From Pyropia haitanensis (taxonomy: Eukaryota > Rhodophyta > Bangiophyceae > Bangiales > Bangiaceae): 64,000 bases of DNA. Where the stretch lies: contig SDUX01000001.1 in the NCBI GenBank assembly GCA_008729055.1, positions 62,001 through 126,000 of the forward strand, in the 5' to 3' direction. The notes under the pieces were generated by a model, which did no database searches, had not been told where the DNA came from, and saw nothing but the letters and a program-made list of their open reading frames with translations. Each line of letters opens with the position of its first letter. The first letter of the stretch is position 1. A program made the translations under genes and the position numbers. This document shows, piece by piece, positions 32,354 to 43,641 of the stretch.

Positions 32354-34949
32354 CTATGGCGGCGGCGGTGGTGGCAGCGGCGGGTGTGGATGCAGGCCGC
32401 GGCCACCCTCCCCGTGCGGCAGCGGGAAGTCGCCGCCCATCGGGTCGTCTGGCGGCTCCCCAAACGGCAGCACTTGCGCAGCGAGGGGTGGGTGGTGCAG
32501 CAGCGAGGCCGGGGGTGGCGGCGACACCTCCCCTCCCCCCCCGTGCGTGGTGGCGGCGGCGGCGGCGGCGGTGGCGGCGGCAGCGCCGGCGCCTGGCACG
32601 CCGCCGTCCCCCCCACTCGCGCCGCGGCCCTCGTGGCCACCTTCAGCGTCGTCGCCACCCCCCCCCCTCCGCCAGGCAGCGCCAACGCGCCTGCGCCGCC
32701 GCGGACGAGGTCCGCGACAAACGCTTCAAAGTCCGTGACCATGGGCGGCTCGGCCGCGGCGGGCCGCCCGTCGCGCTGCGGCGGCGGAACGCCAAAGGCG
32801 GCGTTGCCAGGCGGCCGCGGGTGACGTGCCACGGCGGCAGCCGCGGCTGCCGCCGCCGCTGGGTCTGCCACGAGCGGCGACCAGCCGCTGACGACGCCCT
32901 CGGCAGCCGCCGAGGACACCGCCACGGGCACGTCTGGGAAGGGCCCGTGAGGTGGGACCGCGTCGTGCAGCGGGTGGTGGTCGGCGGGTCGGTCGCGTCC
33001 AGGGCCGCTCTCGCCGCCGCCGCCAGTAGCCCCGCCCGTGCCGCCATGACCGCCAGGTGGCTGGTGCCGCACGTCGTGTCGAAGTAGCCGCCCGTCGAGG
33101 CCGCGCGAGAAGGCCGCCTCTGGCGGCCGCCCGAGCAGCGGCTCGGCGTGGAGCAACCCGTCATGCGCCGCAAGTGGTCCGCCGTGGCTCCCGTCCGTCG
33201 CGCCGTCTGCCGGTGGTCGCCCCCAGTCTGGGATGGGCGGCCGCAGGTCGGGTGGCGGGCCCGGTGGTCGGTGTATGGAACTCCTCCGGTGCGCGCCCGC
33301 GGCGGCTTCCGCGGCGTAGAGTAGGTCCGACAGGGGCGCCGCCGGGTGGGCCTGCCCGCCAGGAGGTGGCGGCCACTGCGTCTCCACCGCGTCCGCCGCT
33401 TGGCGCATCGCGTCGTCGCCACCCCGGGGCGGCATCCACGCCGCGTCGTCGGCGGCACCGCCCAGCGGCAGCAGCGACGGCGCCTCTTCGTACTGTGCGT
33501 AGCTGCCGTCCTCATCACCGCCGCCGCCGCCGCCACCCGCCGACGCGTTGCTGGTGGGATGCTCGGGCACGGCAGCCCCCCGCCCCGCCTGTGCCCCCCC
33601 CGCCGCCGCCGCCGCCGCGGCCGCCGCCGCCACGGCCCCCCCCCCACCAATGTTACTCTCCCGAGCGGCATGCAGGGCCGCAAACGCGCGCGCTGCGCCG
33701 GGTGAATCAATCTGCAGCCGCCCCGACGTGCTCTCCCAGTGTTTCAGTACCGCCGCGGCCAGCGGGTCGTTGGAACACAAGAAGGACAGCTGCGACGCGA
33801 AGCGCCCGCGAAAGACGCGCAGCGCGTTGGCAGCGGGCGAGCCGCCCGCTGCGGTGGCCACGGCATTCCCGTCGGGCGTAGGGGAGGAGGAGGGCGGCAG
33901 CCCCAGCGGTGTCGGCGAGGTGCTCCTCGCTTGCGCTGCCGGTGGCGCAAAGGGGGGGTGGGGAAACACCGCCGCCGAGGCATCTACAGAGGACGTCTCC
34001 ACCAGCGTAAGGGGCGACGGCGGCGGCGCGGAAAAGATACTCCCGCGCCCGCCAGTGGTCGCTACATCTAGCCGATGTTGTTGGTGTTGTTGTTGGTGTT
34101 GTTGTTGTGGTTGTTGGTGGTGTGCCGCCGACGTGCCCACCATGGCCGCCGGGGCCGCCCGCTCGGGGGGCAGCGCGTAGCCGTCGAGCAATTCAACCAT
34201 CCCGACCCCGGGGCTGAGCCGCTCCGGCTCGAAGCACCGCTGGACCATCTCTGCGTTGAGGCCGCCGCTGGCGTCGACCGCCCCCCCTCCATGCTCTTCC
34301 GCCGCGTTCGGGAGGTCCAAGAACACGCCGTCTCCGGGCGGGGCTGCTGCTGACGCGCCGCCGCTCCCATACGACGGTGTGGCCAGCGCCGGCGCCCGTG
34401 CTGGTGGCCTTGGCTGTGACCGCGGTGGCGGCGGCGCAACAGGAAACGGTGCGTTCGACGCCGGCGGTGCGGGCGACGCGTAGGCGGGGGAGGTGAACCG
34501 GCCGCTCGCGTTGCGGGCGGGCGGGGCGGCCGCGCCGGCGGAGCGGCCGCCGACGCCAGACCCCCCGACGGCACCTCCGCGGTAGCCGGTGGCTGGTGGC
34601 GCGCCGCCCGGCGGGGAGCCCGTGGCGGTGGTGACCGCGCGGTGGAAGCGGGCGAGCACGTCCGCCGCCGACGTCGAGGCGGTGCGGGGGTGGCCGCCCG
34701 CGGCCGCCGCCAACGCGGCCACCTCCGCTGTCCCCGCCCTGCCGGCGCCATCGGCGGCGGCGGCAGCGGCGGCGGCTGGAAAACTGGCCCGTAGCCCGTC
34801 CTTGGGCGCCGTGTACGCGCGGAGCTCGTCCACAAAGAACAGCGGGTCGCACCGCTGCATGTGGTAGAAAAAATTGCGGCCGTTGGTGCTGACGGTCTTG
34901 GCACAGCGGGGGCAGCGGCGCCAGCCCGCGTGCTTCTTGCGCTCTTTTT
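32354..34949 (-). CDS. Zinc-finger (C2HC) Ala/Pro/Gln-rich protein, function unknown; first exon not located
   Basis: A long open frame begins after a splice acceptor (CCCTGCACAG) ending just above 34949. Near its start is CPRCAKTVSTNGRNFFYHMQRC, a C-X2-C-X13-H-X3-C arrangement typical of a small zinc finger, followed by DPLFFVDELRAYT. Most of the remainder is Ala/Pro/Gly/Gln-rich, including a Gln/His tract. An ordered part, ALRVFRGRFASQLSFLC and then DPLAAAVLKHWESTSGR, lies in the middle, and MVTDFEAFVADLVRG is near the end. The frame then meets a G run at about 32656-32672. After a one-base shift a more protein-like ending (LLHHPPLAAQVLPFG, DDPMGGDFPLPHGEGG) runs to a stop at 32354; unshifted, the frame ends at 32035. 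The family is not recognised. A nucleic-acid-binding regulator is a reasonable guess from the finger and low complexity. Confidence 0.55.
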
Positions 34950-36400
34950 CTGTGCAGGGGGGGTCGTGGGACAGGCACCCGCGGGGGACCGCGTGGGACA
35001 GGAGGGGTGAAGCGCGCCGACGACGACCCCGTGGGGGCACCCCCCCCAGTGGACATGGGTGTGTTGCGTGTGTGTGTGTGTCGCAGAATAGCAGTCCAAA
35101 ACAAAAGGGAGTGGGGCGCAACGCCGACCAGCGACCAAAGCACAGTACACCGCGTCAGCGTTCCGCCAGTCCCCCCCACCGTCACGCACCGTCGCACGTA
35201 CCGCCAAGTGCCGCTCCGGTGCGTCCATAGCGCCCGTCCTGCCGTGCATTCTCCAGCGGTCGCGCGGCGGCACAGGCGCGGCGCCACTCCACAGGGACAC
35301 CAACCATGGCACCGTCCCTCCACGGTGCGCCCCCACCCCCCTCCTCCCGCACAAAGTCCAGCTCGTCCCTCCCCACGCCGCGTCGTCACGCAGACATTCG
35401 CGTCCTCACCCCGCCGCGGTCGCTACCGCGTCCACGATACGGACTGCCACTCCCCCAGTGGGCACACCCGTCCCCCCCCTGCCGCCGTTCTCCCCGCGCC
35501 TCCCCCCGAGCAATCACGCACCTGACCGCTCCCCCCGCGTCCGACGGATGGGCCGCCCCGCGACGCTCGTCGCCCCCCGGTCGGCCGCCGCGGTCGTCGC
35601 CGAGCCTCCCCCCCCCCGCCCGCCCCCCCCCCTCCCGCGCCCCCCGCCAGTCGTGGCGGTGTCGCCGCCATGCCCGCCGCCGCCGCCGTCGCGGGCGAGC
35701 CCGACGTCCGCCGCTCTGGCGCCGACGCTTGGCGGCCATCCCCTCCCCCCCCATCACCACCACCACCGCCGCTGCCGCTGCCGCTGCCGGCTCCCCCCCC
35801 CGCTCCACCCCACTCACCCTGGGCACCGACGCCCCCCACCCCCGCCGCACCACCACCACCACCACTACCACCACCACCACCACCGCCACCATCACCACCA
35901 CCGCCACCGCCACTACCACCACCACCATCGCCACCGCCACCAACACCACCACCACCACCACCACCACGCGCACCTCCGGTAGTCCTCCGCCCCCCCCCGC
36001 CCTCCCCGCTCATGCCGTCCGTTGCAGTCCCAGGCCAAGCAGGCAAGGCGGCAGCGGGCGGCGGCGGCGGCGTCCCCCCACTCCCCCCCGCCCCATCCTC
36101 CACCTTGACCCTACCAACGACGGGGCGGCCGGCAGCGGCGGCGGTGGTGGCGGCCGCAGCGGCGGCGGGTGCGGCAGCAGATGCGGCGGCGGGTGCGGCG
36201 GCGGGTGCGGCGGCGGGTAGTCGGTCCGCGCCGGCCCCGGCGCGCGGCCGCCGCGGGGGGGACTGCACTGGGTGGGCGGGCGGCAGCGGCCCGTTGCCAC
36301 TCCCGCCGCCACCGCCGCCCCCCCCCCCGCTGCCACCGCGGCCCACTCCGCCCCCTGCCCTGCGCCCGCGCCCGCGCCCGCGGCCACCGCCGTTGCCGCT

Positions 36401-36450
<50 letters not shown>

Positions 36451-39000
36451 GGTCCCGCCGCGCCATGGCCCGCACGCGCGCGCGGGCGGGCTGTCGCCGC
36501 GGCCGCGGCCGCCGCAGCGGCGGCGGCAGCCGCGGCGGACACGAGCGGTGGCGCCAGCCACCCGCACCGGTGCACCGGGAGCGGGAGAGACGAGGAGGAG
36601 AGGAGGGGGGGGGGTTTGGCCATACCGTTGGTGGGGGGAGGATGGGTGTGGAGAAAAGGTGGGGAACGAGGAGAGCGGCCCGGCCGGCCACCGCCGCGGC
36701 AGTCACGCGCGCGCGGGACGGTGTGCCGCGGGCCGCAGAGGCGGCGGGCGGCGGCGCACGCGTCGGCCGCCGAGGCGGGGCGGGGGACGGGCGGCCGGCG
36801 GCGGTGCTGGCGGCGGCGGCCACCGCCCGGTGCACAGAGCGGGGCGGCGCGGCGCGGCGCGGCGCGGGGCGGCGCGGCGCGGGGCGGCGCGGGGCGGCGC
36901 GCGGCGCTGCGTGTGTGCCGTGCGGCCGCTGTGCACCCAGCACGTGGGCGCACGCCGCCGGCTGCCAACTGTCATCCCGGCGAGGCGGGGAGGGCGGGGG
37001 GGGGCGGCGACCGGCCGGCCGCCGCCGCTGCTCTGCCGCCCCCCCTCCCCGCGCCGCTCTGCCGCCCGCAGCACGTCATGTGGTGGCGCCCGCCGGGGGG
37101 GCGGCGCACTCGCGTGCGTGCGTGCGGGGCGGGGGGCTGGCAGGCGCGGAGGGGGGGGGGGGGGGGGGAGGGTGGGGGGAAGGCGCACTCGCACGCGCGC
37201 GCGGCCGCCGTGTGCATGCAGAGCAGAGCAGACACGGCCGGCCGTAGCGGGGGGTGGCGGCGGCGGTGGGGTGGCCGACCGCGGGCGTTTGTTGCCGGCA
37301 GGCCGCCGCCGCGCGTGCGGGTCGTGGCGGTCACCGCCACGCCCGCCGCGGCGGCAGCCGCTTTGGTGGGCGCGCCGGGGGGCGCCCCTACCACCCGTGC
37401 TTCCACCCCCGCGCCGCGAAAAAAGTGCATGGGGGCGGCCGCGGCGGCGGCGGCGGCGGGGCCGCCGCGGACTGTCGATGCTGTCGGCCCTTGACAGACG
37501 CGCCGCGCCGGCCGTCGTGGGGTCGTGGCGCCGTGGCGTCGGCCACGAGCACAGACGCGGGAGGCAGTGGAGGCGGCGGCGGCGGCGGGCGCGGCAGCGG
37601 TGGGGGCGGCCGCACCGGGGAGGGCGTGGTGGCACCAAGCGGCGCCGGCTCAGAGACGCCACCGCGGGTGACGCGCCGCCGCACCGCGGCGGTCACCGAC
37701 ATAGGGCGGGCGGAGGGGGCGGGCGCTTGGGGAAGCGGGCAGGCGGGCGGCGTCAGTAGAACAAGACGGAGGGAACGAAAAAGAAAGAATGAAAAAGGGA
37801 AACAGGAAGGGGCGATGCACGGTCTAGCTGGGAAGAGCGAGAGAAAAAAAAAAAAAAAAAAGCAGAGACACGAGAGAGGCGCCAACGCGCAACCACAAAA
37901 GTGCACAAAAGTGGCACTGCGGACGGGCGGCGGAGGGGGTGGGGGAAGGAGCGGTTTTGTGCGGTGGTCGGGGGGGAAGAGAGAGTGGGCGACCAGAATA
38001 ACGGGCCACTGGTTTGGTGTACACCGCCTGCGTCGTTGGCCGCCTGGCGCGCCCTTCGTCGACGCACAACCAAACGCTGTCGGATGCAAGGGGAGTGTGG
38101 CTGGAAGGCGTGGGGAGGGCTGGCGGGCATCCTACAGGCGCACGCGAGACCCTCCGCCGTGGCGGCCGGCCGAGCCGCCAACTGCACCCGAGGGTCCGCG
38201 ACCGGCGGCCACCGCGGGAGGGCGGCCCAACAAGAGACCAGCTGTGGGCGGCGCAACAAGCGCGCAGAGGGGACCGCCAGCGGGGCTGCCACTGCCCACT
38301 CTGCGCACTCTGCCTACAAGACTCGACACCCAGCCCGATTGACAAGCGCCCCATCGCCGTGGTGCTCGGCTCCCCGCCGGTACCCCACCCGCCTCGGCGG
38401 CAACGGCCACGTGGAGTACACGCCAATGGGACTGCCCGAGGCCAACAGCGCTGCGGTCGGCGGGAGGGGGGAGGGAGGGGGGCGGCGTCTACGTCAGTAC
38501 CCAGACGGGCCGCGCCCACCCGTGAGTGCGATAGTGGCAGGCCTCCGGCGACTGTGTCGTTGGCTGCCGCTGCCAGCGTGCGAGGTGGGTGGGAGGGAAA
38601 AGGGGGGCGGGACTGGTGGAAAGCGCGCTATAGCAGGGATTCGGTCAAGCGGGGACAGTGAACACGGTGGGCACTCTCGAGACGGCGAGAACGCTGCACG
38701 ACAACCTGGTGTCGATAGCAGCCACGGAGCAGCCCCAAGCGGCGGCGCCAACGCGTGTCGCGCGGTTGCTCGAGCCGCCACCCCTGTGCCTGTGAAGGCC
38801 GGTGCTGGGAGGGGCGTCTCGGCGGCATCGTCATGGCGGGAGTCTGCAAGCGTTGTGGCGGCCATGGCTTTTGTGAACGTTCTCGCACAGGGCCGTCTTC
38901 GAAACAAGCTTACGCTGTCGCAGTGTTCGCACACATAAGCCACCGGTGTGTACACACCTCTATATTCGAGTCCAAGTGAACCAGCGAACATTGAGGCGCT
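34950..39000. other. Low-complexity GC-rich spacer with simple repeats; no supported gene
   Basis: The upstream exon and promoter of the zinc-finger gene should lie in the first kilobase; a short GT repeat is at 35068-35080. From 35400 to 37700 the DNA consists of CCG, CAC and GGC repeats with open frames on both strands, such as a poly-Gly protein starting MARRDRGGGG on the minus strand at about 36466. None shows a recognisable domain. From 37750 the composition relaxes, with an A run at 37844-37861. No confident gene is seen. Confidence 0.45.
35828..35970. repeat. CAC trinucleotide microsatellite
   Basis: The tract is built almost entirely of CAC/CCA triplets with scattered GCC and ATC interruptions, giving poly-His or poly-Thr frames on the plus strand and poly-Val/Gly on the minus. 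It is a simple repeat and not good evidence for a protein. Confidence 0.8.
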
Positions 39001-40067
39001 GCTCGAGTCCAAATGCATCGTACTTGCAGGTTTGGTATGTTCGAGCGTAAAAGTGCTTCGAACTCGACACGTGACGGACTCGAACGTGCTGGACGCGCGG
39101 GCTGGCACAGCCGGCGGTCGGCCGCAAGCCCGGATGACCGTCGATATGTTGCGGCTTCGGGGAAGCGGGTCGTAGTGGACAGCTTGCTCTTGTGCTTTAG
39201 AGTGCTCGCTGACAGCCGGTACAGCGCAAGGGCATGGGGAAAGCCATCGTCGCCTCACAGCATGCCCTGAGACTCGCTGCCAGTTCAAACTGTAGCCGAG
39301 GTCACCCGCATCATTGTTCGCTGTTTCTGGGCGCACGACGGGCTTTAGACACACGCACACCCCAAGGCGTGAAAGTAGGGGAGCTATTTTTTGGTTCACT
39401 TGTGTTTGTTTCGTTAACGTACTTCGTCTTCGTAGAAGCGTTCTTTTTGGTCCCGTGGTAATCTCGGGCGCTTCCAAAGCAGGTACAGACCGCTGTATTA
39501 GCTTGTATGGACCATTAAGGCGCCACGACTCCGAAACCTGCCACTCCACGTGTCCAACGTGCACCCCTAAATTGACCCCTCAAGCAACGATCTCTCCCAC
39601 TCTGCAGCAGGGTTGCGTCGTTACACCCGAACCAGACCAGCGTTACGCGAATACGGTGCAATTGCAGTTTCCGAAACCGAACGCGGTTCGGATAGAATTA
39701 CAACAGCGTTATTACAATTCTACCAACCGTCTCATTCATAATAGGAGCACACAAAAATAAAATAACGGCGGCGGCTCTGTATCGCCCCCACCTGGAGCTG
39801 TCAACAGAGCGCAGTGGATGCGGAGTGTCCATCGTGAGCTGCCGCGCGGCGCTGTTCAGTGACAACCGACTGGCAGCGGCCACAAGCCGCTCCAGCAACG
39901 TATCCCCCGTGTGCGGTTGCAGAGGCAGTGCGGCGAGGTCCTCGAAACGGCCAGGCGTTGCACCTGCTCTCGCCGCTGTGCCGCGCAGTTTCATCGTCCT
40001 TTACGAGCACCCATCTCGGAGGCGCTTCTCTGGCGCGTGCATCTGCCTAGGTGCACGTCCCGCAACC
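39001..40067. other. Lower-GC repeat-rich spacer, left edge of transposon block
   Basis: Composition drops towards balanced base use. A segment with CCGAAACCGAACGCGGTTCGG at about 39670-39692 has a diverged direct counterpart near 40640-40655. No protein was recognised in the spacer itself. Confidence 0.4.
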
Positions 40068-40307
40068 ATGAAGGATCCTGTCTGGACCTTCGTCTCGCGC
40101 GTGGGCAGCACGGACCGGTACTCGCGCAACTTTTGCAATGCAGTTCTCAGGGCGAATCCTACCTCCGTGAAGGAGCACATGCTGACAAGCCGCTGCAGTG
40201 CGCCACCGGACGTCAAAAAGACGCTGCTGCAGAAGCTGGAGGACGGACGTCGAAAGATTTCTGCCTCGGCGGCGATGAACGAGATTGGGACAAGAGAGCG
40301 CGACTGA
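40068..40307 (+). CDS. BED-type zinc-finger ORF, probably a hAT-like transposon fragment
   Basis: The 79-residue reading from the ATG at 40068 begins MKDPVWTFVSRVGSTDRYSR. It carries a Cys (FCNAVLRANPTSVKEHMLTSRC) arranged as in BED fingers: an aromatic/Trp start, a Cys region, then H-X5-C, followed by APPDVKKTLLQKLEDGR. BED fingers form the DNA-binding head of many hAT transposases, which continue 'PPDVxxxL' in the same way. The usual first Cys of the C-X2-C pair is not clear, and no transposase catalytic core follows in frame, so this is likely a truncated or decayed copy. The in-frame segment upstream from 39825 shows no domain. Confidence 0.4.
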   Translation: MKDPVWTFVSRVGSTDRYSRNFCNAVLRANPTSVKEHMLTSRCSAPPDVKKTLLQKLEDGRRKISASAAMNEIGTRERD

Positions 40308-40905
40308 ACTTGTACGGGGTGGCCGACGACGGGCCGTCCAGAGATTTTTGGAAGGCTTCACGGACAACTGGGGGGGGCATTGGCCCTGCCAGCGGTTCGC
40401 CGAGCAATTGGACGGGTGGCCTTTCGGGATTCGTGTTGTCTATGACCACGGCGGAGCAAGAGCGTGCTGCGACTCTGTGTGCAAGATGGATATTTCAGGA
40501 CGGCCCGGCACAACCTTGCGACGCATGTGTGGACGTCCTCAAGTACAGCACAACGTGGCCAAGTTGGTGCCACGTGTATTCGCTGCATGTGTCGTTCGGG
40601 TCGAACGTCTACGCAGTTCGGCGAATCCGCCGTATTCGCGAAACCGAACGCCGAATGGAATCGCCCTCCCACCAACCCTGCTCTGCAGCGGTTCGTGCTA
40701 CACTGGTCACCCATCAGTGCCCTTGTCCCTGCCTCACATATTCCGGCCCCCGGACCCCCCGCTTGACCCAATCATGCCGTATACCCGTGCTTGAACCTGA
40801 AACTTTCCCGGAACTATCGATGGACCTGCTGCGGCAACGCAGCAGGCCGCTTCTTCTCGTGGCAGAACCCCGCGTGCGTCGCCACCTGGGCCAGCTCCAC
40901 TGTCC

Positions 40906-41670
40906 GTGTACCCGGTCGTGCGCGTCTGCGAGCTGTTTCCTAGTTTGTCTGACAAAATCCTGGTTTCCCAGCTGATGTTTGGTGTCCCTCGGCTGTCTTG
41001 GAGGAGCGCTCGTGCTATTGTAGTGACCGGCGGTATCCTCTGCCCTCGCAGGCGCCCGTTATTCTTCACTGCCGCAGAAGAGGACGCCATTTTGGACGCC
41101 ATGAACGTTTGCGCGGCCAAGGGTCTGCTACTCACCGCGGAGACCGTGCGACTGCTGCTGAGGGACCACATCTAGGGGACGGATGCAGCAAGCATCAAAT
41201 CGGCCCAGTCGTACTTAGGGGCAGACACCAGCCCTGGCAGACGCTGGCTTGACCTATTTGTGCGGCGACACCCAACACTCGAACCCGTCTAGCCCTCTTC
41301 CCTCGAAGCTTCTCGCGTAAAGTTCGCGTCGCCAAATGCAGTCGCCAAGACTTTTTCCACTCTATCGTTTCTCGCCGAAAAGCTGCACGTCACTCGTGCC
41401 CGCCCAACCTAATGTATTGATGAGTGTATGTTGGATGCCAAGGAGCTGCGGGAAGGAGCTGATGGCAAGGACTTGTCCCTGGTGGTCTAGAGCGCTGAGA
41501 CTTTGTACTTCCTCCTGTCAGCGACAATGGCGCTTAGGCCACCACGGTGGCCTGCGTTCGCACCTATGGGTGGGCGCTCCCTCCACTTGGGGTCGTGCCC
41601 GGGGCCCCTGACTGGATCCTATACGCGCACGCATAGAGAGGAAAGCCCAGCCGGTCAAGGAGCGTTCTGA
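40906..41670 (+). pseudogene. CENP-B/pogo (Tc5-like) transposase relic with in-frame stops
   Basis: One plus-strand frame shows a decayed DDE transposase of the CENP-B/pogo class. The first part has a helix-turn-helix-like segment, FFTAAEEDAILDAMNVCAAK then LLLTAETVRLLLRDHI. After a TAG (41173-41175) comes the classic DSPGRRW-like signature as TSPGRRWLDLFVRRHPTLEPV. A second TAG (41290-41292) precedes SRVKFASPNAVAKTFSTLSF, the linker that leads to the catalytic core. A TAA (41410-41412) comes just before CIDECMLDAKELREGADG, where the first catalytic Asp is expected. A further TAG is at 41488-41490 and the frame ends at a TGA at 41668-41670. No frameshift is needed across this length. It cannot make a full transposase under the standard code. 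Terminal repeats were not located. Confidence 0.6.
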
Positions 41671-42409
41671 ACCGCGCTTTCTCGGGCAGGACCTGGCCAG
41701 CTGCTTTCTTGTGTTCATACTCATATCCTAAGTGGCTCACCAGGACCTCAGCCCCGTCGAGATGACTTGGGGACGGGTAAATTTTGGCCGGAGGCTTGCC
41801 AAAGTGGACTGCTCGCTCGCACCTCTCCAGAAGCTGGTGGATGTAGCCTATCCGCCTATTGTACAGATTCCTAGTTTTCAGAGCATGTCTATCGGTGGAA
41901 CCCAAAACCCATACTTTTATGGGATATAGCTCAGATCATGTTTATTGGTGCACCTATAACACATGAAACATGGCTTTGAGCTATCCGCGGGGCCAAATCC
42001 GGGCTCGGATAGCCCAGAGAGTAGCTCAGAGCTGTCCTCTGAGCTACTATAGCCAAGCCAATTAGATCGTTCCATCCCAGGAATGAGCGGCGGAGGCACA
42101 ATTTTTGTCCAGAAGAAAAGAAGAAGTAACACAAATATGGTGAGAGTGACCAGTACAACACTCGCAACGGCAAAGTGCGCTCGTCCCTCCGTCCAACGCA
42201 TGGCACTACCCGCCGTCTTTGGTGCAGCTGCGACTCTCGAGTGACCGCCCCCGCTTCGCGTGTCACAATGACCATGGCATCGTCGGCGGACAGCCCGAGT
42301 TCCCCCGCCGTGACTGATCCCATTCCTGTGCCTGCCTCTCCCCGTTCTCGTTCATCTGGTCCGCCGGATTCGACGGTGTCGCCTGCAGCGAGCCGCCCGC
42401 CCTACGCTG
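41671..42409. other. Spacer left of the piggyBac-like element
   Basis: No gene is supported. A minus-strand frame at 42201-41917 begins MRWTEGRAHFAVASVVLVTL and carries one strong membrane helix (TLTIFVLLLLFFW). It is 94 residues long and unlike any known family, so it is recorded only as a possibility. Confidence 0.35.
42020..42048. repeat. Perfect 12-bp stem hairpin
   Basis: AGTAGCTCAGAG at 42020-42031 and CTCTGAGCTACT at 42037-42048 are exact inverse complements with a 5-base loop. It lies within shorter inverted motifs (GGATAGCC, CTATAGCC). Confidence 0.7.
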
Positions 42410-42413
42410 CTAG

Positions 42414-42470
42414 TGTCTATTCTACCGCAAAAAAGGATCAAATGATCCTCGCCTGAGGATCAAATGATCC
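42414..42470 (+). repeat. Left terminal inverted repeat plus subterminal repeats
   Basis: The 14-base terminal repeat (42414-42427) is followed by two copies of GGATCAAATGATCC at 42435 and 42457, spaced 22 bases apart. Confidence 0.85.
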
Positions 42471-43641
42471 TCAAGAAAACCGGCGTTTTTGACCCCGTGG
42501 GGCCCCATTCCTGGGGCTGCTCCGCACTCCCCCGATTCCGCGGCGGCCGTCGACCTCCCCGTCTCGTCCCCCCGCCTCCCCACGGCACGCCCAACCTGTA
42601 AGACTCCTCCGACGCCCACCTCTCTCCCGCTACGACCCTTCCAGCCCGCCCTCACGACTATCTTGCCGTTCCTCCCCCGCCCCACCCTATCAAGCCCGTC
42701 CATATCCGCTTCGTCCCACCCTCCCCCCAGGCTGGTGGTCGGCGCCTCACCCGATGTCCGCCGACCCTCCCTGGCGCTGTCGCTCGACGGTCGCTGTCCC
42801 TGTACACTAAGCGACGGCTGCCAGCTCCCCCCCCCCCATCCCACCATCGTTTGTTCTTTTGAAACCACGCTCTGGCGGGAGCACCGCGCAGGGCGGCGCG
42901 AGAGGCGCTTGCAGGGCAACGGCGGTGGCGCACCGCGGATAGTGTTCGCAGCAGCAGCGCGGGTGGGCCAGCAGGCGTCAATCCGAGACGCTAAGAGATA
43001 TGAGTGGTGGGAGTAGAGCGTGGCGTGAGGGTCGGGGACGGGACGGGGGGCATCGGCGCAGCAGGGGCGGCAGGGGGAGGGGCAGGATGGGGAGGGGAGA
43101 GGTGGGGTGGGTAGGAAGCGCAGATATGGGGCAGCAACAGTATAGTCTATTTGGGGGGGGAGCCGGTTCCGCATGGAGCTGCGGCACACCCATCTCTTCA
43201 TGCTTTCCGGATGATGGCGGCCCCATCCGGTGACCGGCAGCGCCGGCAGTGGGGTTTGTGGCGGCGGCTCCCACCTGACGGCCCTCCTCCTGGTGCCCCC
43301 CCAGGGCGGGGAGGGGAAGGGAGCTGGCGCTGGCGCAGACATCAAAGGCCGCCCGGGGCGGCGGCACCGCAACGAGTAGATACGCACGCTGAGGTGGCAG
43401 TGCACGCGGGGGCGCTTCCGAAAGTGTTGTGCTTGGCACCGACTGGGATGGAGACCACCCAGAGAACGTCTTTCGTCATGGAGGCGTGGCGGAGGGGTCC
43501 TGGGAGCGTGGTCTGCACGGTGAGTACCCTTTTTCCTGCCTGCGGACGCCGAGCCGCGGTGTATGCGGTGGGACAACCGACTCAGGAAGATAAACTACAT
43601 GGATTTAAAAAACACAAAGTCCCAAAATCGGAACGAATCAA
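42471..43641. other. Internal region of the piggyBac-like element downstream of the transposase
   Basis: This 1.2-kb part lies between the transposase stop and the left end. Open frames of 100-380 codons exist on both strands but are Pro/Arg/Ser-rich with no recognisable domain. It may be a long 3' untranslated region or captured DNA. Confidence 0.4.

Noticed and set aside
35400..37700. Frames of 300-500 codons rich in His, Thr, Gly or Pro
   Set aside because: They are translations of CAC, CCG and GGC microsatellites, with no ordered segment and equal openness on both strands.
39650..40665. Direct similarity around CGAAACCGAACGC at 39670 and 40640 as possible long terminal repeats
   Set aside because: The similarity is short and imperfect, and no retroelement protein lies between.
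41564..41905. 113-codon minus-strand frame beside the CENP-B-type relic
   Set aside because: No family is recognised and it overlaps the end of the decayed transposase on the other strand, so it is probably a shadow frame.
42410..42427. TAGTG/CACTA at the element ends, suggesting a CACTA (En/Spm) transposon
   Set aside because: The orientation is reversed (5' TAGTG and 3' CACTA) and the encoded enzyme is clearly piggyBac family.
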